The notes: generated by a model from the letters alone, not told the origin. Counted from the stretch's first letter, positions 35,640-48,779 are shown. The stretch: DNA of 64,000 bases from Latrodectus hesperus (GCA_037975125.1 CM075855.1:82841278-82905277); one strand, 5' to 3'. Translations and numbers: made by a program.

Positions 35640-35905
35640 ATACAGGGTATCCTAAAAGGTCATGGAATCACGAACTGAATGGGAGAAGTATGTTGGGAGT
35701 TTACTCCTGGTAGAGCCACCCTAGAATTGAAAGCGCACCCAGACCTAAGTCAGACTTCTCAATTTGGTGCCTTCCGGTCAATTGAAGCTGCTCATTTTTC
35801 TACACATGAATCGATCTTTTTCTAGTATCATTTTGGATATTTTCCGGCTCATGGGGATTTACTAGTTCTGCTAGGCAGTGCCGAGATTAGCAACAACAAC
35901 AAAAG
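35640..35905. repeat. Unassigned repeat-like segment with transposon-type end and CAA tail
   Basis: It starts TACAGGGTATCCTAAAAGGT, 17 of 20 bases matching the terminus of the DUF4817 element at 38327. It ends with caacaacaacaaaa at about 35890-35905. The middle is less AT-rich than the neighbours but not recognisable. It may be two unrelated fragments. Confidence 0.4.
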
Positions 35906-36256
35906 ACATCGCTGTTTCTCAAAAATTTGTATTTCAATGGGGAAACCTTTCTTTTAAGAGATGAGTGAGTATTTTGAATTATCAAATAGTTGTATATTCT
36001 TGAAAGTTTAGAATAATATACAATCTAATCATAAAATGCAAAGACTGTTTAATTAGAACGAAAAAACATTTTTTCTTCTTTTTTCATTCACTTTGATTTT
36101 TCTATTTGTTAATTTTTAAAAAAAAGAATTTTAGATTTGAAAGTTAGGTTGTTTACTTAAGACTTAATATGTATTTAATTCAATCTCATTTGGAGGTAAA
36201 AAAAAAACATTTAATTATAATATTATAGTATCCAAGTTGTTATTGGATCTCATATG

Positions 36257-36262
<6 letters not shown>

Positions 36263-36300
<38 letters not shown>
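36263..36300. repeat. (TC)n microsatellite
   Basis: About 19 TC units. Confidence 0.95.
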
Positions 36301-36302
<2 letters not shown>

Positions 36303-36385
36303 GTGTGAAACAAATTTCTTATGCTGAAGCCACGAAAATTTCGAGTTTTCTAATTAAAATAATTCCTTGTAAATTATCAAAGAAA

Positions 36386-37180
36386 ACATGTATATTGGAA
36401 AGTTCTGTATATTTTTGGAATAAAACAAAATGCAAATTTTTCGTAACGTCAATAAACTTTATTCAATCATATAATTGCCATTATTATTAATGACTTCTTA
36501 CCAACATAAGGGCAATTTTTGAAAAATGCTTCATCTTTTCATGCGATAAACTGAAACATTGTTTGATTGATTGATCTCTTCTTCATTTTTGAAATTCTAC
36601 CCTTCAAAAATTTCTGTAAGGACGAAAAAAAGTGATATTTGGAGGGTGATAAGTAAGGAGAATATGGTATATGGAACAGAATTTCAGAGCCTAGTTCTGA
36701 AATTTTTGACGAACTCGTTTCTTGACTTCTTTTTTTGACAGCTCTCAATAAATTATCCAGTTGCTGACAATACTTTTCCGAATTAAGCTTTTCGTCCAAT
36801 TTTTAATACTCATAATGTATTGGTCTTCAAATGTCCCACCATATACACAACATTATCTTATTCAGAGTCAAAATTGCTTTAGAGTTGAAAAGAATAAGTT
36901 TTCCTCACAATGCACCTTTTTTCCATTTGATGTTTTCGCAGGTAATCCACTTTTCATTCCCAGTTTTCATCCTTTTCAAGAAGGACTCGATTTTGTTCCG
37001 AACAAGCAGAGATAGGCATATGATGACTTGGTCGTCAAAATTCTTCTGACTTAATTCATGTGGCTCCTATTTTGAATATTTTCACATTGATATTATCTTC
37101 CGAATATGGTCCGAAATACTTTGCTGAGCTGAATTAAGTTTTTTGCAATCGCGGATGCTTGTCAGAAAAACATCTTTCTC
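36386..37180 (-). mobile_element. Degenerate mariner copy, minus strand, same family as 37415-38287
   Basis: The 3' terminus near 36386-36410 (ttggaaagttctgt) matches the intact relative's ITR. The minus-strand remnants align through LNSEKYCQQLDNLLRAVKK, PYSPYLSPSKYHFFSSLQKF, LLVRNKIESFLKRMKTGNEK and the 5' joint near 37104-37135. DNA-binding codons are missing at the same place as in the relative. The 5' ITR is too decayed to fix its end. Many stops and frameshifts. Confidence 0.8.
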
Positions 37181-37414
37181 AAATATGGTTTTTACATAAT
37201 GAAACTTAACTTTTTCATATTAATAATTGCTTTTATTTTACGTGATGCCATAGATTAAAATACAAAAATAACCAAGTAACACTTAAATAAAATATCATGC
37301 GAATTGCTATAATTTGGATTATAAAATACTAGTTTTAAACTTATAAAAATATGGCAAATTTTTATCATTTATTTTATTTAATAATTAAAAATCCTATCTC
37401 AGGATGCCGGTCTA

Positions 37415-38287
37415 TTAGGTCTATCGGAAAGTTCTGTCCGCTCCGGTTACAATCAGTTTCAACAAGTATTCAGCTCAACAAACCATTTCCGACCATATTC
37501 GGAAACTATGTGTGGAAGTATTCGAGATAAGTGCCACACAAGTTAAGTGAGAAGAATTTGAATGATCGAATCATCATATGCACACATCTCTGCTTACACG
37601 CAACAAAATCGAACCCTTCTTGGACCGGATCATAACTGGGGATAAAAGTGGATTACTTATGAAAACATCATAAGAAAAAGGGCATATTGTGAACCCGAAA
37701 ACCTGCCCCCTCTATCTCTAAACCGAAGTTGAGCCTGAACAAGAGAATGTTGTATATATGGTGGGACATTCGAGGACCAATACATTTTGAGCTGTTGAAA
37801 CCAAGCGAAAGGCTAAATTTGGAGAGGTACTGTCAGCAATTGGATAAATTAAAAACAGCACTCCAAGAAAAGAGGCCGGCGATGTTCAATGGGAAGGACA
37901 TCATACTGCTTCATGACAATGCCAGGCCACATGCTGCTTTGGGGACTCGTCAGAAAGTCGCAAAGCTAGGCTGGGAAATTCTGTCGCATCCACCGTACTC
38001 CCCGGACCTAGCACCATCTGATTATCACTTGTTTCTGTCCTTCCAAAATTTCTTGCAGGGCAAACAATCCAAGAACGAAGAAGATATCAGACAAGCACTG
38101 GTTCAATTTTTGACCTCTAGAGATAAGACATTTTTTTAAAAATGGGATATACAAATTGCCATCACGCTGGCAATAAGTCATAAGTATAATGATGGCAATA
38201 TATCATTCAATAAAGTTTATCCAAAGTATGAAAAAATGTATTCCTTTGTTTCATTCTAAAACGGACAGAACTTTCCGGTAGACCTAA
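37415..38287 (+). mobile_element. mariner deletion derivative, 873 bp, with intact ITRs
   Basis: The 26-bp ITRs TTAGGTCTAYCGGAAAGTTC (continuing TGTCCG) are nearly perfect and flanked by TA (37413-37414 and 38288-38289). Full mariners are ~1.3 kb, so about 400 bp are missing from the 5' half, the part encoding the helix-turn-helix domain. The catalytic half remains. Confidence 0.92.
37475..38139 (+). pseudogene. mariner transposase fragment (DD34D catalytic half)
   Basis: Out-of-frame pieces (RNKIEPFLDRIITGDKSG and similar) precede an open stretch at 37729-38139. That stretch contains LYIWWDIRGPIHFELLKP, HDNARPHA, and SPDLAPSDYHLF. The second and third catalytic Asp (in HDN and PSD) are 34 residues apart, as in mariner. 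The first Asp region (ITGDEKWI-like) is disrupted, and the N-terminal DNA-binding domain is absent. Confidence 0.88.
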
Positions 38288-38330
38288 TATAAGAATTTTC
38301 TATTAAGTATTAGGGTAAACAACTTATACA

Positions 38331-39202
38331 GGGTGTCCCAAAAGGTCATGTCCAAACGACACATGGTTCTGTCAGGTCATGAGGAAGCAGAATTATACAG
38401 GAAAAGGGGATTGGAAACTCGATTGTAACAGTGAAATTGCATCGTGATCGTCACGCAAAGAAAAGATAACAAACGGTGTAAAAATCATTATTTTACAACT
38501 AAACAGTACGAAATGGAAATCAAAATTGCTACAACTTATGGAAAGTGCTCAAAATTGCCCCCATCAGCTGCGATGCATGCATCACATCGGCGCCGTATGG
38601 AATCGTGAACTAGTTCAAATCGGCCAGTAGTTTCCCGGACACGTGCTGCCACATCAACGATACGTGCCATGAGGTCCATGTCCGATTGAACGGGTGTCTC
38701 GTACACCACAGACTTCAGGTATCCCCAGAGGTAGAAATCCAGGGAGGTTAGCTACGAGGATCGCGGTGGCCATGGTACAGGGCCGCCTCTGACAATCCAG
38801 TGATTTGGGTACATCAAGTCTCGAGAAATTGATGTACATTCCTATGGAAATGAGCGGGCTGGTGTGGTTGCTGATTCTGAACGATCTCTTGCCTCCTGCA
38901 ATCGGTGATGTAATTGTCCAAACAGTCTATGGTCGGGAACCGTTGTCGATAGATGCGTACCGCTGTTCGTCCATTGCCATCTATAGCGCCATACACGTAA
39001 TGCATGTCTGCCAATTCTGCATGGCTGTACTGGTTCATCCTTTTTCTGCCACCTCCGAGCTTCGAATGATGCGACTGCCCTAGCTTATCACCCTCTAGCG
39101 GATTACGATCGTGTTTCCAACCCCTCTTTCCTATGTAATTCTGCTTCCGCATGAACTGACACAACCATGTGTGTTGTTTGGACATGACCTTTTGGGACAC
39201 CC
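38331..39202 (-). mobile_element. DNA transposon derivative with ~90-bp TIRs and DUF4817-type coding remnant
   Basis: The left arm 38331-38418 and right arm 39112-39202 are inverted repeats starting GGGTGTCCCAAAAGGTCATG. The flanks are TACA and TATA. On the minus strand, 39236-38814 includes AELADMHYVYGAIDGNGRTA and RIYRQRFP, matching the DUF4817 helix-turn-helix family common in arthropod transposons. Further on, MDLMARIVDVAARVRETTGR and HDSIRRRCDACIAADGGNFE match the C-terminus of such transposases. The catalytic core between them is missing, so this is an internally deleted, non-autonomous copy. Confidence 0.85.
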
Positions 39203-42200
39203 TATACGTTGTTAGATTGCGTCTTTTATTGCTCATAATTTTAAATTCTAAAAAGTTAATTATTTTCCTGTGATATGTAAAATATCTTCCAAATAATATA
39301 ACATAATTGTAAAAAGATAATTTAAATCATAAAAATATAATGTTTACAGCTGATAAAATAACAATTCATTCCTATAAAAAGTTTGAATTTTTTTAGTATA
39401 TATTTATAATTTTTTGTAAATTAATCAGTTTTTTCGGTTAAAATTCCAATTTTCGCTCTCATTTTAAATAAATGTTTTCTTTTATTAATAACAGTTTTTA
39501 CCACTATCTCCCGCTAAAGATAATGTTGTTCACTAAAAATTGATTGAAAAATCTGACAGCTGTAATGTTCCATTTTTTTTTATACAAGATTTTTTTACAT
39601 TGTAAGCCTGGCCTTTTCAAAGTTATATGATCGCATGAAGAACTCCTCGCAGGCTTGTCTACAACATTTTAAAACAAGGGATATACAGTAGCAATATCCG
39701 ATTTCTAGGAAAAGAGCGTTGAAAAGACCGGAAAGGCTAACATATAGATAAGCACGTTAATGGACAGGATTACTGAGACAATGCATATGATGAATAGAAA
39801 ATAATTCATTTTTAGTAATTTACTAGCGAAGATAAAGAAAAATTTAAATTTAAGCAGGTTTAACATTACTTAAACCCTTTGAAATTGAAATTATTCATAA
39901 AGCAATAAATCTTTAATCAACAAATTAAATGGAATAGCTTTATTTGACCGAATAAAATTATTTATTTATGGGAGTCAACTGTAAATATTATCGAATTACT
40001 GTCAACTCTGTTTTGATAGTAAATGCTGCATTGATAGAAAAGTTAAAATCTGTGTTATGAAAACATTCCAGCAAATCTCATTTCTTGTTCAATTCGAACA
40101 AACGCAGTGACTGATTATATTTATAATCATTTATTAAAAATATTAAACACTATGAATAATTGCTATGGCGCATGGTACATTCTTAAAAATATCAAGCAAA
40201 TTGCTCTCAGAAAGAGTGTAATTTCATTTTCATTTCATTAAAATTCAATCTAAATTTTTAAAATTGAAATTCACTCTTTCAAAAAAGAGCTACAGCAGAA
40301 ACAACACTTAAGATGAGTAACAAATGATTTAAAATGTTAAATTGACTAAAAAAATTGAATTTCAGTATTTCTTCCAGAGGAACTGCTTAAATTATTTTAG
40401 ACAGATAATTTGAAACAGAAAGGAAATTAGAATTCTTTGTGTAATAAAGCTCTATTTACTGCGTTTTAATTTTTAAAATAATAGGTACAAGAATGTTTTT
40501 ATACTTTATATCTAAAAACCTTTTAATTCAACATGGCAGATTAATTCATTGTTTTTGGTAGCTATAATATGTAGTTTTACATACATTTAATAACAAATAA
40601 ATTAATTATATGAGTATAAATTAGTAAAAATAACATCATCTAATAGGTTTTAATTATTATGTATTAATCTTAAGTGAGTGCTACAATGAAATCTCTAAAC
40701 TAGTAATACTCAAACAACTCGGTCTTCAAATTAGTTTACAATGAGTCATCGGATATAAAATTAATCTTCGTAAACATTACCACACCATTCGGTTAATCCA
40801 TATACATAGTGTATATAGTTTTACCCCCATGAAAGTAATTTATCAATTAACTATTTCAATAAAACTGAAAATAAAATTAACAAATAAAATACAAGATTAA
40901 GCATAAAAATATTTTATTCAGTTTTAATGCAGGAAAAATAGGATTGAATACATATAGCATAAATTTAGAAGCATGCACATTTTAAAATTTAAAAATTATT
41001 TTTTACATAACAATTTATAGATAGTTTTGACTAAGGTCTAAGCTGAACTTCTTGCAGTTGGCCACAGCGAACTAATCTCTGTTGAGCTATCACTTTTGAA
41101 TGTATTGCTTTTCAAGCAATTCATTTACCTGTTTCAAAGGAAAAATATAACAATTACTATTTATCCAGAATATATAATTAACATTACTCTCATTATTTCT
41201 TATATTTACTGTTTACTGGTAGAATTTAATGAAAGTAATACTCTAAGAAACAAAAAGCTGCATTTTCTTGGGAAAAAAAGAGTTCGTTAATATGAGAGAT
41301 AGAATAGGTATAAAATCTCATACTGGAAAACTTTAGTAAAGAAATTACCTGATTTCACATATAAAAATCTAGACTTTAAAATTTAAATAAAAAGAAATAT
41401 ATAATATTCATAATAATATTTGTATTGTATTACCATTTTAAATGCAAAAAATTCTGATATGAAATTAGTTTGGTACAACTACTTTTTAACAGATTCTCTT
41501 CAGCTGTTCATCTTTAAATATCAGTTAATGAACGAGATAGCTTGCAAGTTCTGCACGCATTTCTTACTAACAGTTTCAGTTTTATTTAAAAAAAGAAACA
41601 TTTAAATTTCTTTTGAAAAACTATTACTGGATATTTTTGTAAAAGGCAATAATAAAAAAAACTTTCCTCCATGTCGTAAAAAGTCTTGAAACTAGTCAAA
41701 AACAAACTGACTACTAACTTATCATGAGAGAAATGATGTCAAATGAAAAAATTCAGGCTAAGATAAACACCAAAAAATGTATTGAGCTTGTTAAAATATT
41801 TTCAAATTCCCTATTTCAATTCAGAATCTGCTTATTAATTACTTCCAGTAAATATTTTCAAATCTGATTAATTGAATAGGATTTTCTAATATGAATTCTT
41901 ATAGTGGATTTTAAATGTACACTTGAAATATACATCATTATTTTGTATTTTGGAAACCCTTTTTGTGATGTTAGAAAAGTTTCGTTAACTAAATAATTTT
42001 TTACATAATTTCAAGCAAGTAATTAAAAAATTATTGAATATTTCAATCCATATCTGATATTTTATTATTAAGTGAAATTTTCAACAATTTTTTATGTATT
42101 ACAATGCATCAAATATTTATTGCCTTCTCAATATTTTTTCCTTGGTAAATATTTTTCAATCTATAATTGTACGTAAATATTTCATCAGCGAAATGCAGCT

Positions 42201-44426
42201 AACTCTGGAAAAAATGTGCATAGCAATTAATGAAAATTTACTTTTAAGAAAATATTGATTTTGCTAAGCTTTGTTCAAAAACGCAATTCCGCATAAGAAA
42301 ATAAGTTATCACGTGTACATCAGCTAAGATTAAATCAAATGAAGTATTGAATGCTTAAAAATTCTGCTTATTTACGAAATTATTAACTACTTTAGTGGAA
42401 ATTTTTTACTGCTTTCCAAGTCATTTCCTATCTGTCACGTTTTGAATAAATAGTGAAGGCATACGCTGTGAGGAATTAAAAATGAGTTTTTCATCTATTA
42501 CTATTATGCGTAGAGGAATATTTTAAAGAGGAGTAAAGAATCAAAATCTTCGAAGAGATATGTCAGCCTGTTTAAATTTAAAACATCTTGGCAGAAGTCA
42601 TTTCACAGTTAGTTAGAACCAACGATAATTAACATGTAAATTAATTACAAAAGTTATAATCAAAGTCTCCCAATGAAACAAAATCTTTATTTCTAATATT
42701 AGTTAAATTCTATATCAGGATATTAATCTACATCTCATTCGTGTTGCCATTTTCATTTCACCTTTGGAAAAAAGTTTAGTTTATTTACTGAATAAAGATT
42801 GATACAGATTTAAAGTTTTTTCTTGAGTATTTTGTTCCAATTTTTATTTTGTACCGATAGAAAAAAATGATATACAAACTTAAAATGTTTTACAAAAAAG
42901 GTAAATTTTTCCAACTTATTTTCCTCATTTCGCAGATTAATGCTTTTTTGTGTATAAATTTATATATTTTATTTGTATATTTTTATCACTAAAGAATTCT
43001 AGCTCATTTAATTTCCAAAAATAACATTCACTGTACAGATGATAGCTTAAAATAATTAAAAATACTATAATTTAAAATAAAAATAATTACAAGATTCAAT
43101 TCTTCATAACAAATTTTTTCTTTAAAATTCTTCATTACACATCTTTTCATTTTCCACAATGTTAAAATTTACTTTATTATAATAAAAATTTGTGCATTTT
43201 TTTTTTCATTCTTCGGTTCATTTCGTAAGAAAAATTTAACTTAAAAAATTAACATAATTACTTTACAAAATTCAGCCAATGACATTATTCACTTGCATTC
43301 AGCCTATAAAAGCTGAAGCTGATTAAATAATGGTAGTGAAAGTAACACCTGCTTAGCCAATATACAGAAAGATTTAGTTTTATTGCGCATTAGTTTATTC
43401 ACCTTGCCGTTTTCTAAGTCGTTATTCTTATTTTCATCCGGTAGTTATGTTCCTCGTTATGTCTCTTGAGTTTATTCTTTGTTTAAGGGCGTATACATTT
43501 TGAAATCACCCCTCAAAGCCTGCGCCTTTGTGTGTGGGAGTATGTTCGTGCCTTTGTGTGTGTGCGTATGAGTGTGTTAATTATGAAATTACTATTAGTT
43601 ATTAATGTTTTATTCCGTATTTCAGATTATTTTCTGGAAGCTCTCTGATTATGAACAAATCAGTAAATATTTTAGTAACCCAAGTACACACATCCATATT
43701 TTTCTATAACTTTCTTTGGAATGCAGGGAGTTGTTCCAGAAAATTATGATCTAAACTTTCCTCCGAATTTTTTTGCTTCAAATTCAAATGTGCATAGCAT
43801 CCCATTTCGGTACAATTTGTAACTAGATATGTCAACTGATTAAAATGCAAAAAAAATCATAGTTTAACGTTGAATTCGATAGCTTTTTACTTTTCTGGCT
43901 TGTGAGTTAAAGTCAACCCCGTCTCATCAACATATCATGAGTTAATGCCTTCCTCATGATTTGTTGAAACTAAAAGATATTGAATCTTGGAAAAATATTT
44001 CTCAGTCAAATATTTTCAAAGTTTCAATTTGTTTTAATTTTTTCTCATATTCTCTGAAAATCTAATTTGTTATGCTTATTATTGATTGCTATAGATTTTT
44101 TATTTTTAATGAAACTGCTTATGGTATTGATACATCAAGGATTTTGATTCTCATCTTGTCATGTATTCACAATTTTTTAACTTTAACAATAGAATTTATT
44201 TTTTACTTTTAATTTTTATTACAGCAATTTCTTCTTTTTAGGTCATGTTTATTTAAGAAATTCGATTTAGCTGTATTTTTATTCTGATTGTTTTGTATAT
44301 TTATATCATTGCCGGAATGTAAATGAAAGTTAATATAGTTAAACTTTTCTCATCAGTTTTGTGTGTTTAGTTTATTATTATTCCCTGTTCCAAAACTAAA
44401 ATTTTCTCTCTCTCTTTTTTAATGAG
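39203..44426. other. Long AT-rich non-coding stretch
   Basis: No gene, RNA or known transposon is recognised over about 5 kb. Short ORFs (for example 41096-41290 and 41420-41605) have no domains. A less AT-rich patch with (GT)n-like sequence lies at 43490-43580. Confidence 0.6.
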
Positions 44427-44531
44427 GAATTTATTTAATAAGAATTGAATTATTCTTAATAAGAATGGATAAACTAAAATTTTATTTTATCCATTCTTAT
44501 AAAGAATAATACAATTCTTTTAAATAAATTC
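44427..44531. repeat. Long near-perfect hairpin, ~44 paired bases, 12-nt loop
   Basis: The arm 44427-44473 pairs with 44486-44531 with one unpaired base and two mismatches across 47 positions; the loop is 44474-44485. Size and shape resemble a miRNA precursor or a palindromic MITE, but the sequence is very AT-rich. Confidence 0.92.
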
Positions 44532-46417
44532 AACTTCTTAAAAAATGATTAATGTTCTTAAAGGAAGTCTTTTTTATTTAACAAATATGATATTTTACAT
44601 AAATATTAATGTACAAATAATATGTTAATTTTGTTAATATGTTATTTTTATTTCAAATGAAATTTATCAACCGCAAAATTATAAAAAGCTGAAAAACATT
44701 TTCTGCTTTTGATTTCATTGGTTATTAAATTTTCAAATTATAGCCATTTGACATATTAACAGATAGCTTCTTATGAATGAATTTATTAAGTAATATGAAT
44801 CTTACATATTTTGATTATATTCAATATAAAATATTTTTAAATAAATATACAGAATAGATGCTGATGAATTTGCGTTCATGCAAAGATGCATAACTTGTTC
44901 TACAACCACTTAATTAAATGCCAAATTTTATGTTCTCTTAGAAATGTGTTTAAAATCTCGTATTTTAAAAGTCTTTGTCTATTTTATTATAAAACGGGAA
45001 TGAAATAAATTTTGAGCATTTTCTAATATTTTACTAACACAAAATACTTTTTCTAATACAAACTATTAACCTAAATATTCTTAATTTTAAAATTCTATAT
45101 TATATACTTCTTTTCATCATTTTTCGTATATTTTCATCTGGTTTATTGGAGCCCCATTGTGATTATAAGATACTCAAATATTACAATAAAAGCCATTTAT
45201 CATAACTGCTTCCGTTTTCGTTATATCTATATACTGCTTTAGAATGCTTTTGCAATATTAACAACAGTTAATGGTGTCATTAGCAACGCCTAAAGCTAAT
45301 CATCATTCACTATAAAATCATCCTTATTAATTAAGCCATGTTATTGCAATAATCGCTTTTAGAAACAGCATGGGTGATAAATTGTATGATTTGTAAAGGC
45401 GATGTTATCAAGGCAAAGTCCTTTATTGGCACAAAGTCCTCAATATATAAAAAATTATACCCATGGAATGAGATCTCTATTAATTTTATTTATTATTATA
45501 TTTTTATTCTATTACATATTATGTTATCGATACACTGTTATGTTCGAATAAGAATTATTTATAAGTTTGTAAGATTTCAAATTAAAATTTTTTTAATCAT
45601 TTACGAGAACATGTTCAAAAACATGTTTAAACCATGTTTATTGAATGTTGAACATATTTAAAAAAAATTTTTCAGGAATAAATAATGTACTTTATAATTT
45701 TATGCTTAATATGCTTATGCTTCTAAAATTTCAATTTAAATAAACTATTCATTTCTAAATTTTAAATAAGCATATTATTTGTCATAGTTAACTATTTAAA
45801 TACAGTTTTTTTTATAAATAACATAATTATAGAGGCGTGGTCAAGAGGTAAACACCCACAGCATAACTCCAGAATTGAAACATCTGATAGGTGGATGAGC
45901 TGTAAAAAACTTGGATATAAAAATTTTAATAACCAGAATAACCAATTAGATGTATAACATCTGAACAAATAAAGTGTAATAAACCTACATCCTCTTTCGT
46001 ATTGGATACACAAATATCTCTATTGCTCGAATGAATGTTGACATTAAATATTTTTTATTGGATAAATAAGAATAAAAAAAGGAAAAATGATCTTATTGAT
46101 GAATTTAGATAATCAATTCAAGTAATTTTAATGTATCTCCTGTTATAATTAAACCAATACAGAAATAAAGTTTAAAGAAATAAAAGCAAGTCTTTTTAAT
46201 AATGTAAAGTTTAGAAAACTGTTTTGAAATGTATTTTTTAAAAGAAATTGTAAAGATTTGTTTTAAAATTTTAGAAAATAAATCTGTTCACAAAATATTT
46301 AAACTTAATTAGTTTATTCATTTTTAAATATTCATTGAATTGAAAATAATATCTTTTAAATAAACTAAAATCCAAAAAAGACTTCTTTGACAAAATTAAA
46401 TCGTCATATTATATTTG
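44532..46417. other. AT-rich non-coding stretch
   Basis: No gene is recognised. The patch at 45830-45900 (gaggcgtggtcaagaggtaa) is slightly tRNA-like at an A box but has no B box. Confidence 0.55.
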
Positions 46418-46421
46418 CTTT

Positions 46422-46676
46422 GGCACATGTGCCGTATAATCCATGTCGCCAAATTCTGAGATTTGCGATTTTTTGGCAGATTTTCTTATATATCTGGCAA
46501 CCTCGTTTTTGTTAAGTCATACATATGGAGACCTATAAGAATTATGCAAAAAATTCTATTTTGGTAACCCTAGTATTTACGCAATCGTGCACGTCACTAT
46601 ACGTCATCTTGGCAACATTTCTTCATCACCAAAAAAATTCAGAATTTGGAATCATGGATTATACGGTACCTGTGCC
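46422..46676. mobile_element. MITE-like element, ~255 bp, 39-bp imperfect TIRs
   Basis: Left end ggcacatgtgccgtataatc and right end (reversed) ggcacaggtaccgtataatc align for 39 bases with five mismatches. The interior is non-coding. A target duplication was not clear, so the superfamily is open. Confidence 0.65.
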
Positions 46677-47205
46677 TTTGCCTGCGTCAAAATACATTTA
46701 ACGTCTTTTAAATATTTTTAAAATATTTTATTAGTAAAAAAATTCTCGAATGCGGAATTTTCAATTTAAATTTTAGAATAAATTTATCCACAAAATCTGG
46801 AAAAAAATAGTGCCAAATGTTTGACAAAGTTTTATGAACTTCATGTTTGACCACTTATGAAAAATAGCTTAACAATTAATTCCAATAAAATGGAAATAGA
46901 ATACGGTTGAACATTAATAAAAAAATACATTAGTATTTTAAATGCATAAATGGAGCTTTCACATCACGCTATGGACAATTTAACAATAGAAGTAAAACTT
47001 TTGAATATACACTTTATATATCCTTCCATAAATACTTTTCATTGACAGTGGTATGCATTCGAGTGTCTTAAGGTGAGAAATTAGGAAAACTTTCAAGAGC
47101 CTACACCGATGATGATATGGAAAGATCTCAACATTCTACAGTTCAACATTAGCCAGCGGCTGAATTCAAGATCTGCGTTTCAGCATAACTTAATTCTGTC
47201 ATTAT
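46677..47205. other. AT-rich non-coding stretch
   Basis: Nothing is recognised. Confidence 0.5.
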
Positions 47206-47444
47206 GACACAATGAGTCTTATCACAATTAACTCAGCTCTCTCGTTAGGACACAATGAGTATTATAACAATTAACTCGGCTCTCTCGTTAGAACGCAATG
47301 AGTCTTATAACAATTAACTCGGCTCTCTCGTTAGGACACAATGAGTCTCATAAGAATTAACTCAGTTCTCTAGTTAGGACGCAATGAGTCTCATAACAAT
47401 TAACTCGGCTCTCTCATGAGGACACATTGAGTTTCATAACAATT
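47206..47444. repeat. 43-bp minisatellite (about 5.6 copies)
   Basis: Units start with GACACAATGAG or a variant at 47206, 47249, 47292, 47335, 47378 and 47421, exactly 43 nt apart. Each contains caattaactcggctctctc, with point changes. The last unit is partial. Confidence 0.95.
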
Positions 47445-48150
47445 GCGTAGCTCAGCATAATGAGCCTAATTCGATGGGTAATTTACTCGAAATTTTTACT
47501 TAACACATTTAGTATCGAATATTAATGTAATCTATTTTAAAAAGCATTTTATGGAAATTGTTCAACAGAATACGCTTAAAAGAGTCGTCTACGTTAAATG
47601 AATTATAAAATTCGTCTCTAAGTATCAAAAGCTTCTTAAGAAAAACGAAGACATCAGAAAAAATCTACAAGGAAAAATCTAACATAGCATAAATTAAAGC
47701 TAAGTTATTAAGATCTGCTAGCGACATCCTATTTTGAGTTACGAAATTCGAAAAGCATTACAAACTTCATCGTAGATTAGAATCACGGAAAGTTTCAGTA
47801 TCTGAGCAGGAATCTTCTTCCCTCCACAATACACACGTAGAAAGACATTGGAATCTGCAGATCTTTTAATGGTCATAATACTCTCAGTTACAACCTTCTT
47901 ATGGTGGGCCAAGTATCGAACACATTACCTTTCGAGCCCCAAACCAACATCTTTCCTTAGTGTGCCACTCTGACACCATTGTTTAATTAGAAAGTACTTT
48001 TGCTCGATATTAATGTAGAAATATTCTTTTATAGTGCAATAACAGGAATTTGTATATTAAGTTTTATAGCTGTAATGTTTAGGAAGTTCTCTAGCTTTTA
48101 ATATGTTATAAAATAATATAAATGTCAAAGACTTTTGGAAGGAACATTTT
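47445..48150. other. Non-coding stretch
   Basis: No gene is recognised. The section 47780-47960 is less AT-rich but has no coding signal. Confidence 0.5.
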
Positions 48151-48245
48151 AAATGAACATTTAGAAGAACATTCGAACATTAAAATGAACATTTAGAAAA
48201 ACATTTGAACATTAGAATAAGCATTTAGAAGAACATTCTAAATTT
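48151..48245. repeat. 32-bp tandem repeat, three copies
   Basis: Units aaatgaacatttagaagaac and variants start at 48151, 48183 and about 48215, each with an internal gaacatt echo. Confidence 0.8.
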
Positions 48246-48779
48246 CACAAGAAGTCATAATATATCAAATATAAAACAATTTATTGTGATAAATTTTGAA
48301 AGTATTATTATTGGAGTAACTGATACTTTAAGTTAACTGAAAAATAATAAGGACAAAACATTTTCTTATACACTTTTTCGAAATTACTTGAATTTTCGGG
48401 GGGAAAAACCTATTAAACTATCATATATATTGATAGTTGCAAATTCTTTAGATTATGGTATAGTTAGCTCTCTAATACAAAACATATCAAATAACAAATA
48501 AAGAAATCTAATTCTAAGTAATATTTTTATGGAAATTCCTAAAGAAGTATTGCTATGAATTATGTTTTTTTTTACTATGTACTATACGTGTACGTTTATG
48601 AAAATTCTACACAATTATGATATAAGATATATAAATTCTACACTTAAAACTTAACTTTTTAATTCTAGTGTATAGAGGCGAATCATAAATCTTTCCTTTG
48701 AAGAAGTTTATAGAAATATTGTTGTTATTGTCTTGTCCATTAAAGTAGTGAATTGGAATCAAATTCATTCACAACTTTA
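48246..48779. other. AT-rich non-coding stretch
   Basis: Nothing is recognised. Confidence 0.5.

Noticed and set aside
36761..37049. Plus-strand ORFs over the mariner remnant
   Set aside because: They are antisense to the recognisable transposase fragments.
45826..45900. tRNA- or SINE-like head (gaggcgtggtcaagaggtaa)
   Set aside because: An A-box-like match only; no B box, body or target duplication.
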